Positions 35,956-48,025 of a DNA stretch of 64,000 nt are shown here, one piece after another. Source of the DNA: Pagrus major. Lineage: Eukaryota; Chordata; Actinopteri; Spariformes; Sparidae. Every line of letters starts with the position of its first letter. Within the stretch, counting starts at the first letter, position 1. The notes under the pieces were generated by a model. It saw only the letters and a list, made by a program, of their open reading frames with translations, searched no databases and was not told where the DNA came from. The DNA lies in NCBI RefSeq assembly GCF_040436345.1, contig NC_133237.1, positions 20,589,749-20,653,748 of the forward strand. The letters run 5' to 3'. The translations under genes were made by a program, and so were the position numbers.

Positions 35956-37099
35956 GTTGTGCTTTTTGTTTTGTCTTCTCTCTTATGCTTTTTATTTGCT
36001 TAATCTACAGCAGTGATTGAAGAAGCATCCAGAGCCTTAACACTACTAGCCTTTATTATTAACAAAAATAACGTGGAATATGAAAAGTAAAAGTGCTCAT
36101 AGTGCTCATATAATTGAGTCCTAAAAACTTACTTTTGGAATTTTATTTATTTATTAAATCAGCTCTTGTTTATAAGTGTCCCATAAATATTTGTTTGTAG
36201 CTTGAAACAAAGAATAAAGCAAATGACATGTTAGAAAAACACAAAAAGTTAAAGACTAAGAGTTAAAGACTGTTAGACAGAAAAGTTCAGACTATTTGTA
36301 CAGCACTGGCAGATCTTTTGAGGAAACCAGACAACTCAAGGACTCATTTTATGAACTGATCATGTATTTTGTACTGTATGTACACTCTTAATCTGCAAAA
36401 CAGTAACAAAATGTTCACTTTTGTGTCTTTAAATCTACGCTATTCCTCTCTGAAGTGCGAGGGGTAGTAACAAGTTACTCAAAATTTCTCTCAACAACAG
36501 AACTTGAAGAAATGTATTGAATTACTCAACACCATTGATCTGTAGGGGTCGCTACCTGTCATATAAATAAGATTGCAAAAACTATTTTAAATCCATTTTA
36601 AAATAAAAATACCACAGACATTGTAGGTCTAGCAGATTTGGTTGTCAGTGTCTTGTAAAACCTCCTGGTGGTGCTGTAGAGCCATTTATGCACTTGCAGG
36701 GGTCCATGAGAAATGAGTGTTGTGTTTTTTGTCCCGTTAGAAGTTTGAATAAAAGCACTTATAGTCGTCTGTGACAGATGAATTGTTAGTATTATTTCGT
36801 GCCTGAGTGCTGCCAAACTTTGTGCCTGAAATAGGATACCAGGCATTTATTTTGGCAAACTTAAAGGAAATTACCCATAAGGACTTTTACTGCAATATAA
36901 ATAAATGTACTGTTATGTATTTTGTGCATAATGGGCCTTTTCTTTAACACGTCACTTATCATTGAGTAATCGTCTGGGCTCCCTCAGTCTAGCCGTCCAC
37001 AGGCAATTATGTTATGAGTCTAAATAGAAGTATCCACTTGTGCCTCCACCCAAGAAAACATTTAGCATTACACTATTTAATTATTCATTAATCAGAAGT

Positions 37100-37388
37100 G
37101 ATGTAAGAAATACTCGGATTGTGTTCTTAAGTAAAAGTAGCAACACCACAGTGTAGAAATAATCTCGTACACGGAGTCATGGATTAAAAAGTACCGAAAG
37201 TAAACATTCTCATTATGCACAAAGGCCCATTTCAATCTGTAGTAACTACTGACAAGTTATTAAAAAAAACAGGAGTGTGAAGTGAATATATTTGCCTCTG
37301 AAATGTAGTGTAGTAGAAAATATAAATACTCATGTTAAGTACAAGTAACTAAATAATGAACAAAAGTACTTGAGTATATGTACCACCA
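37100..37388. repeat. dispersed repeat, inverted copy of the 14.5-15.05 kb family
   Basis: AAGTAAAAGTAGCAACACCA and CAAAAGTACTTGAGTATATG match the 14.5 kb repeat in reverse orientation. Non-coding. Confidence 0.65.
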
Positions 37389-37520
37389 TTGTTATTCAAC
37401 CCAATAAAAATTTAAAGTGTGCTGTATAAGGTTTTTTGAGGCGCCAACATAAAGTCGAAAACAGTGCCTCATCCTCACAGCACCTTGGGAGGCCTCACTA
37501 TAAAAAGCAGCCGCTCTGAG

Positions 37521-37592
37521 ATGAGGAACATCATGTTCTCTATGCTGTGTATTTTTTCAATGGAGATGGCTGCCATTAGCCACAACAGCCCA
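37521..37592 (+). other. candidate short first exon with a hydrophobic leader
   Basis: TATAAAAA at 37499-37506 is followed by ATG at 37521 and a 24-codon frame MRNIMFSMLCIFSMEMAAIS HNSP, ending at a good donor CCA|GTAAGT. The hydrophobic stretch looks like a signal peptide. The TATA box is too close to the ATG for a normal 5'UTR, which weakens the call. Confidence 0.2.
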
Positions 37593-38132
37593 GTAAGTAA
37601 TAATAGAGCTCTTTATTTATCTTGCAATTTTTTTTTGGTGAAGCTCATTTAATTTGATATTTCCCAGCGTGTCATGTATAACCAGGGGTGAGGGCAAGCT
37701 TGCATAAGAGCCCCAGAAATCCTGCTGTGTTTACACTTCCAGGGACTTTTACGCTGCACTTTCAAAGCATGAACCCCAACGAGACCGAGCTTATTATTTT
37801 GCTCCTCTATCTAAGGCAAACAGTAAGTGCACTTTAGTTTGGCAGAAAAGTGTCTCGAGGAATGTTGTGTGTCTTGTAAGGTTATAGTAGATTTTTCTTT
37901 GGGATAACAGAGATGCTTTTGCAGCTGCTGTAGTGCTGCAAGTATTGGTGTCCTCTTGAGCCAGGCACTGAAAAACAACAGTTTGGGATGTTGTATCACC
38001 AAGTTAGAAACAGCTACACCAATGCTAACTATTGATCCAGAAATCACTTATGTTTATTTGTAATTATAATGTAGAAAACACCTGTCATACTAATCTAATA
38101 ATACTGTGAGTCATTAGTCTCATACTACATGT

Positions 38133-38630
38133 TTAAAGGACCAGTGTGTGGGATTTAGTGGCATCTAGCGGTGAAGATGCAGATTGCATCAAACAAAATC
38201 ATCTCACCCTTCCCACATTGAAAGCTTTAAAGGTGCAATATGTAAGACTTGACAGGTAACTGCTGCTAACTTTAGCTACCATTAACTAGTTAGCTGAGTT
38301 AGCCGTGCAGACAGCAATCCAGACTGGAGGTTTGGTGCGACGGGGGGAGTGTTGGTGTCTAGCACAGGAGCTTTTGACCCGGAGGGGACGGGGCTAGCTG
38401 GTTAGCAAAACACTAAAAACACCAAAGTCCTTCTTGACAGCCAGTGATTGATTTGTCCATTCAGGATCACTGTAGAAACATGGTGGTGCAACAAGGAGCC
38501 GCTCCCTCTGTAGATATCAAAATCTCATTCTAAGACAATGGAAACACAATTATTAGTTTCAGGTGATCATGCACTAATTAAAACATTAGTTTCATTAGAT
38601 CGTCATTAATCCTACACACTGGACCTTTAA
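38133..38630. mobile_element. complete TTAA-type MITE with a nested repeat
   Basis: Ends TTAAAGGACCAGTGTG and CACACTGGACCTTTAA are inverted repeats beginning and ending with TTAA, the target used by piggyBac-like elements. The middle (about 38226-38460) is a different repeat beginning AAAGGTGCAATATGTAAGAC, apparently inserted into it. No transposase frame. Confidence 0.75.
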
Positions 38631-40060
38631 TGAACCTACAAGGAATCTTTCTTCGCCCTGTTCTTGCTGGCATGACTCAAACTTCTCTCACATCTCTGTG
38701 GGATGACAGACTGATGAGAAGGATTTTTCCTTTAAGGCACCGTGCACTCTGCAGCTGCAGAATAATATTGATGTTCTTTTCTTCTTCTGTTTTCCACCCA
38801 CACACATTTTCATGCCCGGCGTTAAACTTCCAGACAAACAAATGATGATAATCAAAGACGGCCTCACATCACATGCCACTGCGCTGTTGTTGTGGAAGAA
38901 ATTGTGTCTTTTATGCAACATTGCAATGCGTTTGACACAGATTAACAAAAACAGGGTAAGAACAGATGAAAAGTCATTTATAAAAATAAAAATGAATAAG
39001 GTAATTCACAAAAACCTGGAAAAACTGATCAAAGACGGGCCCTTTTTTTCCTTTTTTTGTTTGATTCTCAGTGTAAAAAGGGCTGAGACATCTTATCCTT
39101 CCGAGGTCCTGATCTCACTTGACATTCATCTGCAGCCCAGTAAAAATAAGGCCTGTCATGTGGTGAGGACAGGCTGTCCTCACCACAAGTCTGTATCTGA
39201 CTGACAGAGAGTGTAAAGCTGTTTGTGCAGACTTGACTGACAGGCAGGTCCATTCAGCTAATAGAAGGCCCAGGTGAGTCTGGGACAGCGGAAGCCGCTC
39301 TTTACTCAAAGGGCCTGTACCTTTCCACACTACTGGGATTTTATTACCAGGTCTCCAGATAACATTGTTCCTCAAACAGCTTTCCACGACCCGTCTGACC
39401 TCCAGCTATTGTTTCCAGGCTCTTTTTTCACACGCTGATTTGGCCGATTACACCAGGAAGCTTCAAGACAATATGAAAATTTGACAGGAATGACAAAGTT
39501 GAGCACACACTCACGCACAAACATGCACACGTCTCCATACCTCTGTGGAAGAGAGTTACATAACACAAAAAGCCAGCAGAGCAGAAAAAATGAGGAGAAA
39601 GAAAGAAAGAAAACAAGTAATCACATAAAAAAGATGTGACAGTTGACTTTTCGACTAATTAATCGTTCCAGGCTCCAGCAAACCTTGAAAAATATTCCTG
39701 GAGGCAACAACTTCAACTGAAAAGTCACCGAATTCAGGAGCAAGACATGTTTGTTTTTCATTGTGTCAAAATCTTTAACCGCACCCAAAGAACTCATAAT
39801 ACCAACACATCAACAGGTGGCAGCTCACCCACGCTGCCAACACAGATTAACTTACGCTGCTGCCAGAGAGAGCCTTATTACAGATACAAGAATTTCTTGA
39901 GAACAAGTCATTACAGTCAGACGATCATCATTCACCTGCCTCTGACAGCCAAGCATGCTCTCTAAATTAAAGGAGAGTCATCCACTAAAATAAACAAAGC
40001 CACGCTATCGAAATGGCTCAAGGGATGGGAGTGACGGTCTGCTGGTTGACTCATCAGTCT

Positions 40061-40613
40061 GGTCCAGACTGAAATATCTCATCAGCTATTTGAGGGATTG
40101 TCATGAAATTTTGTACATATTCATGTTTCCCTCAGGATGAATTGTAAAACTGATCGTCTTTTCATCGAGCGCCTTCATGATGTAACAATTTCCATTCGTC
40201 CAACACTTTAGTTTATGACATTCTCGTCAGCCTCAGCTGTAATTTGGTTAAGTGCTTAACCAAGTCTTCACGGCCAAAGTGATGTCACACCGTCCGACAC
40301 GTGCCGTGAGTGTTTGCCTCTCCCTGCTCAACCGACATTTATGCCGATGCGGATTGCTGGAGAAAATTGAGAACCTCAAGGAGCTGCTGGTGGCCAAAGT
40401 GAGGAGTACTGTTTTGGAGTATAAAAGCTTCAAACGCTTCCTATTCACGACTCTGTGTCACCTCCTGTCTGTGCAATGGTTAGTGTGGAAAGCATGAGTG
40501 AAGCTTGAGAAGGTGAACATGGTTACACCTGCTAAACATCAGCATTTTGCATTGTGAACATATTAGCATGCAGCCTCACAGAGCGCTAGCATGGCTGTAG
40601 ACTCCTGTTTAAT
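40061..40613 (+). repeat. dispersed teleost repeat, interrupted copy
   Basis: Left part GGTCCAGACTGAAATATCTC to CAGCCTCAGCTGTAATTTGG (40061-40255). Right part CACCTGCTAAACATCAGCAT to AGCATGGCTGTAGACTCCTG (40500-40613). They belong to one recognised fish repeat and are split by about 245 bp of unrelated sequence. Confidence 0.6.
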
Positions 40614-42740
40614 GTTGTAATGAATCCTAAACTTTTCATCAAAACAGCACATTTACCTGTCAAAGATTATATTATTTAATATCTTTCCAAAAAGGACGTG
40701 ATTGTGTCAGGAATGTATCGTTGTTAGTGGTGAAATAAGAGCCATCATGATGCCAAAGAGGAGTTCTGTGTTGATTATTACATTATTTTATAAACAAATA
40801 TGGACATAGTAATGAAAGAGGGAGAAAAACCTATTAACCTATCCCTGACGTAAAGCACGTGCCTTGATCCTTAAAGTAGGTACTTGCCTGTGTGTGCTAC
40901 ACATAACTCCCTAATCCGGTACTGTAGTAAACAAGGAGAGCGCTGTGGGTTGAAAATCAAGAGCTCGAAAAGATCCAGACCACTAGAATCTGTTCCTCGT
41001 CAGCCTGAAAACCTGGACTCCCTCCCAAGCTTGTAGCGAGTCAGCGGACACAGTTCACTGTGGGTACTCTGCCGAGTGTGTGTGTGTGTGTGTATAATCT
41101 ACAGTTTAAGTACATGTGAGTGGCCATTCGCGTGCACCGCGTCCTGCAAATCCAAACAACAGAACTGCCAGTGTTTTTGTTTTCTCTCCATGAGCTTACC
41201 CACAATGAAATTGAACCTTTTTTAGGACTAATTTAGCAGTGTCCCTTATTTTGGTTTGGTTTCTCACACAGCTTTCGAGTTGAAAAGTTCTCTCTGAGCT
41301 GAGTGTGCCCATTGTGTGGCTTTGTGAGTATGATGTGTGCCATTAGTGCCCCCATGTCGACGGAGGTTGTAGTCACCGCAGACAGGGGAAAACAGGCGGC
41401 AGCATCAGGTCGTGCTACTCTTTGTTGAGAATGCTTTTGTTGTTCTTTGACCGTTTCCAGGGACAGAATAAATAGCTCTGCTTAACCAAAGGCATTTGCC
41501 TCCCTCGCTGCTCTGAATGCACCAGCATGAGAAACATATTACCAGCGGTTACGAGTGTTTTGCCTTCCCTGGAAATGCTCTCTCTTACTTTCTGTTTTTC
41601 TTTTGCAGGCATTGTTGGGACACGTGAAAGAAATGTTCTCCATCGTTTGTCCCGGTCAACACCTGGGAAGCAAACGGGGAGAATTTCAGCCAGGCTTTCT
41701 ATTTGCCACGGTTGGTCTTATCTCTATGAAAAACCACGGCATTTTTGGGATTAAGAGGCAGAATCTCAGGTAAATGTGAGGATTTGTTTCTTGTTTTCAT
41801 CCTCTTAAGGTCGACTTATATCAGCTACTGATATCCATCAGCATCAAGAGGCCGTAGTCCCTGAATTTATTGTTGGCTTTATGCGGATCGTTTAAAGATC
41901 ATAAGGTTGGCATCAAGGTCGACGCTGGAATGTAGCAGGAGGTCAGAGCATTGAGGATATCAGCTGAGCAGATTCCTAAAGGGATGAAATATTTCTTTAT
42001 TATTAGCCATACATCATCATTATCAGCTTATATGGCTACATTTCTAAAGGGCAGAAACAGTTGAAAATAAATGATTAACAGAGTTGGAGAGGGAGGCTGT
42101 TGCAGGTTTTCCAAAACCCTGGAGGATAGACGTTTTTTTTTTCCCCAGATCCCCTACACACACACACAGGGTGTTCTCTGACATCAGTGTGCTTCATAAC
42201 AGCGGTATAATCAGGAACATAAGCGTAAAGGAATTTCCACATTATATAAGGTGCAAGCGGACCTACTTCTGAGAAAGCTGGTGTACTGAGAGAGATCTAG
42301 AGATAGTCCGATTGAGAGAGACAGGAAGAGTGAAAAAACATGACAGCTAGAGGAGACACAGAGAGGCAACCGAAGCAGATGGAGAGTGAGGAGCTGGGAA
42401 CACTTCATTTATGTCTCACTAGTGGTGGAAACAGGCCAGTCATGGAGGCAGCAGGTTGGCCTAGAACATAAGAACGGGATAAATACAAAAGGGAACTCCA
42501 GTAGTAGGACATCTAATTATATACACATGTGTACTGGTTAGAATACAAAGACAGATCCAGTTCAGGCATCATGAAAGGGTCAAACTATTTGGGACAAAGT
42601 GCCACACACAGTTGGAAAAAGCAGAACAAGGGGTGAAGTACAGAGCACCACGAAGCACCACACCACATGTGCGACAAAAAATACCCAACATGCTTTTAAC
42701 TGAAAGATGAAGAGAAAGGGGATCATAAAAAACAAGATTA

Positions 42741-43545
42741 TGACTCAACAGCCATGCTAGCAGTGCTGTGAGGCCATGCTTTGCTGTAAATGCTAATACC
42801 AGCGTGCTGACATCTCAAAACGAGCCCACATGACAAGTACCAGCCTTTGAAGCCAGTTTTGCAGAGTAGCCAAAACGTGTATTTACACGTGATGCACGGG
42901 GACCCAAAGAGACTCTTGCCCCATTGGTTTACCACATTAGTCCACAATAAATCATTTTAAACCTTTTCAAGATAGGGAAGTTAGCCGTCTCGGCTAGCAG
43001 AAGTTTCTATTGGGACATCTGATTTTTTTTGGCTTCATGTGGCCTAGAGCAGCTTTTGTAAGAATGAACCGGGCTCCGCCTGACGCTGTATCCAATCCTC
43101 ATTTTACATCCAGCTTTGGGTTCGCAACAACCCGAGCGAGCAAGCCAAAGCATCAGTGATTGAAGACCTCTGGATGATCAGAAAATTACATTTTGTTGCT
43201 CTACTAAGTGGATATAATGTTTATATTCCATGTTCACTATCTTAGTTTGGCATGTTAGAACGCTAAATGATTGAAAATTAGCATCTGGGAATTGTCTGTA
43301 CCAAATTTTGTGCATCCAGTGGATGTTGAGATATTTCATGGAATAAAACTGACTTAAAACTTTGAAGTGCTCATGGCGCCAGAGGAAAAGCCAAAGTCAT
43401 TCATCCTCTGAGCACCATGGATATCTCTACTGTTGGAATCCATCAAACAGTTGTCAAGATTAAGCAGTTAAAGCCAAAAATGTAAATATATTTCAGTCTG
43501 GACCAAAATGGTGGACTGACAGACTGACGCTGCCAAATTTAGAGC
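42741..43545 (-). repeat. same dispersed repeat family, reverse copy
   Basis: Ends on plus with ATATTTCAGTCTGGACCAAA, the reverse complement of the 40.06 kb start. GCCATGCTAGCAGTGCTGTGAGG near 42750 matches its other end. The middle is diverged or replaced. Confidence 0.55.
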
Positions 43546-45675
43546 ATGACGCAGAGAGGTTAGAGACATTTGGAAAGCTGCAAATTCTCTTACGTAACCC
43601 ATGCAAAATACTCTCTGTGCTGTCTGTGTTGCTATTGTGTACGTCTATTATTTGACACTATCTGGCTGCGTGTGGTACTTTATGTAAAATATATTTAAAA
43701 AAATGTAATTCAGATATTTGACTATGAGGAAGATAAGTGCTTTACATAAACAAATATTCAATTACAGTCATAAATCCATTTTTGTTGTGCCAGTGGCACA
43801 TGGATGGAAAAAACACTTAAAATTTCCACCAGCTGTCAAACAATTTTTGGTTATGTAACTGAACGTTTTGACCTATGCAGTGTAGAATGTAGCCTTTCCA
43901 GCCTCCCAGGAGGTTAACATTTTGAAATCCCAGTTCTTGATTTTCACTAACCCCCAGGGATGAATGTGTTATGACTGGAGGTGCTGACAGACTTGTCTTC
44001 AGGATGTGCGGCTGGTTAGCATGTGATGAAACTCCTGTTGAGTGCCCACAGCAAAAAACATCTCACAGCCCAGCAGATGTCAGACACCAGGTTTTGTAAA
44101 GTGCAATCACTATTTGTTTTATTAATGTTAACTGTTTTGCTTTTCGTTGCACGGACTCAAGAGAGATAAATGGACCACACAGAGTTCTGCGCCTCACTGG
44201 GTGTTTAAAAGCACTACCTGATAACCCTAGAAAACCATTAAGCACGACCTTAGTTCAAGCCACAAAGATTGTTGAGAGCAGGTTGTCACAGTAAACTTTT
44301 TGTCTGCTCGTTGTATTTGTTTGGATCTGCAGAAGTGCTTTCAGATTTTGTGGAGCTCTCACCGACAGCACAGATTGTCTCCACATCTGTCTTAAATCAT
44401 CCCCTAATGGTCACCTTAAATATCAAAGTCACATCAACTGATGCTAAGAGTCCCTCTAAGAAACAACCACTTCATCAAGCACTTCATAACTGGGTATGTT
44501 TATGTGTGTCCATGTTTAGGGCGAGTGTAGCGTGAAAACAATACTACCCCCCACTGAGAAAACAACCCCACAATGAGGCTATAGGAGGGAAGAGAGGCAT
44601 AAAGGACAAGGTTTGAAAAAAGGATGGAGGCCAGTTATGAACATTTCTGGCATTCCTCAGCAGGATTTTCTTCAGGGGAAGCGGTCGGTCCAGCCAAGAG
44701 CCACCGGAGCAGGACCCTGCAGGGAGCCCCGCTTTCTCAAAGCAGAGCTGAACTGGCTAAGTGCCGACCGCAAGAGGAAGAGCACATTAAAGCAAGCATT
44801 CAGGATATTGTCAGGGAGGGATATTGTTTAACCTGACACGAGTAAACAAGCACAAGAGTGTGCATGAGAAAGAAAGACAGAGAGAGAAAGAAAATTTACT
44901 ACAGTGGAAAGCATTACTCTGTTCCTCTTCACAGGATGCTGGCATTTCCTGTTCAGAGCGGCTGCTGGATATTTATGGAAGACTGGCCCAAGAGAGGATT
45001 TTTATGCTCTTTATGATACTCTGTTTCTTGAAATAGACATGCTGAGAGGAAAAGCAGATGCTTCGCATGTGATTGGGTCCAAACATAGGTAATCTGTTTT
45101 GATATGAGATCTGCTTTTCTTCTGAGTACAACTGCAGGTAATCTATCAGCGTCAGGCAAAGAGAACCACTGAGCTGTATATATAAAATACAAAAATAATA
45201 TCCAAAGAGTCATCTCATTGCAAGGGGTCGCGAGATGATTAACAAGAGAGAGAATAAGAGGGAAAGAAACCCCGAAACTGCCGTTACACGAGACACAAAG
45301 GTAATCAAATGAAACAATCTGAGCATGGAATTTTCATCTTTGGTTTAACGACTAGGCCGCCTTAGACATAACCTCTGATGAGAGGTTGCAAGTAGACATT
45401 GCGTCACTTTAAAGGGTCAATAAGCAAAGCAGTTAAAAACCACTTTCCTAGAGGGTACTCAGTTTTGTTGAAATTGTTAAATGCCAGTGAGTGCAATTGA
45501 ATTACATACAGCAGCTGAATTCTGCAAGATCAGAGATCCCCTGATAATTTACATCCTTCACATTTTATTTTCATGAATTTGGCATCATGAAAAAGGGCGA
45601 ATTGACTTTTGATTGAAGATATTCAGCTGGGAGTTTGCGGTGTCAATTTGTAAGTGAGAGGGAATGATACAACCA

Positions 45676-46005
45676 TGCTAGCTGGTGGCTTTGAAAGGCA
45701 CGAAGACAAAGCCGGGCTTTGAGCTAAATGCTAACATGCTGATGTTAAGCAGGTAGGCCTGTAATTATGTTATAGTTTGGATTAGCCTGTTAGCATTTTA
45801 ACATTTACTTATTAGCACAAAACAAAAAGTACAGCAAAGCCTGTTGGGAATGTCAGTGATGTTGCAGGTATTTGGCCATAAACCTAATATTGGTTGATTG
45901 TGTTTATCTGCTGGTGGCACTAGAGCAATAGTCAGGGGATCACCTAAAATTGCCACTTGGCAATCGATCCATCAGTTGGTGAGATATTTCAGTCTCAAGC
46001 CAGCA
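45676..46005 (-). repeat. same dispersed repeat family, third copy
   Basis: GCTAAATGCTAACATGCTGATG, TTTGGCCATAAACCTAATATT and GAGATATTTCAGTCTC place it in the family at 40.06 and 43.5 kb, in the reverse orientation. Confidence 0.55.
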
Positions 46006-46185
46006 GGTAACATAACTAGAAAATGATTTATTGGCACAGATTGTGTAGATGAAAAGCAAACCTGGATTGTGTTGAATTTCTGTGTGTGAATCTAGAATCA
46101 ACTCTTAAATTAAATTAAGATGGAACATTTTTTTTTATCCCAAGAGAAATTAGAAAATGTTAAGTCAACTGCTTGGATTGTTAGA

Positions 46186-47733
46186 TTTATTTTCCATTGT
46201 TGCTCTAGAAAACAATCACACACAAACGGAAGAGTTTGATACAAAATGCACATGTATTTTTCTTCATTACATTTTGCAATGCATGCCATCAACATTTATT
46301 CATTTTAACATAAACGTCCACAGGGACAAGTGCAAACCTGCCTGAAATTCTTGAGCAGAAAAAACAACACAGGAATAAGTAAAAGTTAATGTACAAAATA
46401 AGACATGATATAATGATGTTAACATTCATACACTATTAAAAAAAAACACAACAATCTTTTCAGATTAATCTTAATACTAACTCACAATATACATTTCAGT
46501 TCTTATTTTGACAAATTCTTCCCAGTTTCTCTGCTCCCGAGCATCCGAAGGCAAACATCACATATTTATACAAATCTTCAGTTGACCATCATTGTTCATC
46601 TATGACTTGAATTCTTGCTTTCAACTCCCGCCGTTCCCTCTTTCCAAGACTGATGTTCTCGCAAAATCTGATGAGCACGAAGTCAAGTGGCAACCTCGCA
46701 GTTAAGTACAAATAAAAACTTGTGCAACTTGTGCAATAGCAAACAAAACAAACAAAAAAAAAATGGACAAAGAAAAATAATATTAACACAGAAGTGAGGT
46801 TGAAAAATTGGCACTTTGTGAAAAAAAAAAAAAAGGTAACATGACCAAAACAGTGGGTGGTGAAAAATGGTTATATCTACAGTACATTGTGAGACAGCTG
46901 ACTGTGCTTGATGAGCCTTTGGTTTCTTATGATAACATGGAAGTCCAATAACAACATAAAAAGTGCTCAAGATTGTCCTAAGAATGCTACTATTTCCATT
47001 TTAAACTCAGGCATTGATGTGGCTTTGTATATTTAAGGGGGTGAAGTGGTATAACAAACACACATAAATAAACACACACAACAGTGGAACAGTTAACGTC
47101 TGGCTTCAGCGTATGTGCTGTCCTTTTGCTTTAACTCTTCTGTTAAGAACAACCATCTGTCAAAACCCTTAACTTCTTTCAACAAAACTCATCACAGAAG
47201 GTATGTCTGGGTCAGCTGAAGCATAACTTGTTTTGATGAGAGCACTCAGTGAGTGAAGTCATTTCCCAAGGAAGCGGCAGGCTGCCTCTTTTCTGAAACC
47301 CAGTTCAAAAGGCTAATTGGGTAAAAAGAGAAACCAGTGTGCGTGCAGGGGTGAATTAGCCACAGTGTTGAGCTAACCCCAGTTCAGTTCTGTCACTTTT
47401 AAGGCAGCAGTGCAGTCCTGCGACAAAGTCCTTGTGTATCTTCTCCCACTTCTTTCTCCTCTCGCATTCCTTCCGTGCAATCATAAATCAGCACGGAGTG
47501 GCGTGTATTATTCAAATGCACACACACGCACACACACACAGAGGTATCAAACTACACATAGCCCAGCTCACAGACATCACAGCAGTAGAAGCAGCCAGCA
47601 GCAGGCATACAGCATCCATATAGCATGGCCCTGAGTCAGATCAAGACCAACAAGCTGCAGGCTCACTGGCTTTCAGCGTCTGCTCCGTGGAGGTTTGAAT
47701 TTGATCAATCTCTCTCCATCTGTGAGACATCGT
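46186..47733 (-). other. probable long 3'UTR of the stk17-like kinase
   Basis: AT-rich sequence downstream of the stop codon with no coding frame. Minus-strand AATAAA candidates lie at 46295-46300 and 46186-46191 (TTTATT on plus). The far limit is uncertain. Confidence 0.4.
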
Positions 47734-48025
47734 TCAGCAGATCAGCTCCTGCTGTATCTCAGGCCGTGTGGGAAAGGGCGGCTCGCTGAAGGAGAAGGCG
47801 TCACGACCCGTCTTCAACTCACCCTGGCCCGGGCACATGAGGTATGACCCGATCAAGTCCAGCTCAGGTGAGGGAGCTGGGCTCTCGGGCTCCGACTCCG
47901 ACTGGCTCGTCTCCGGCTCATCCAAAGAGGACGCCGACCCAGCATGGAGGTGCGGGTGGGAGTGGGGATGAGGGAGCGAGTTCAGCCAGGGGTGGTTGAG
48001 GCTTTCTTCAGCCGTGGCTCTCTTC
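47734..48025 (-). CDS. stk17a: stk17-like exon 7 (terminal)
   Basis: Codes for [15 protein letters not shown], closing the kinase fold, then a regulatory tail with a His-rich patch (HPHSHPHLH), acidic Ser-rich [15 protein letters not shown] and C-terminal EIQQELIC; stop at 47734-47736. Acceptor TGTGTACAG. Confidence 0.93.

Larger units (their letters stand above)
35956..46185. other. gene-poor spacer between atp6v0a1 and the kinase gene
   Basis: About 10 kb between convergent genes. It holds copies of at least three dispersed repeat families and two weak candidate exon structures (37.5-37.8 and 41.6 kb). The remaining frames (38812-39204, 44613-44836 and others) show no recognisable domain. 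Confidence 0.6.

Noticed and set aside
38812..39204. 130-codon plus-strand frame in the spacer
   Set aside because: Lys-rich, no homology, no splice context, and close to repeats; probably chance.
44613..44836. Overlapping 70-72 codon frames with basic residues
   Set aside because: Two frames are open over the same bases, which suggests local composition rather than coding.
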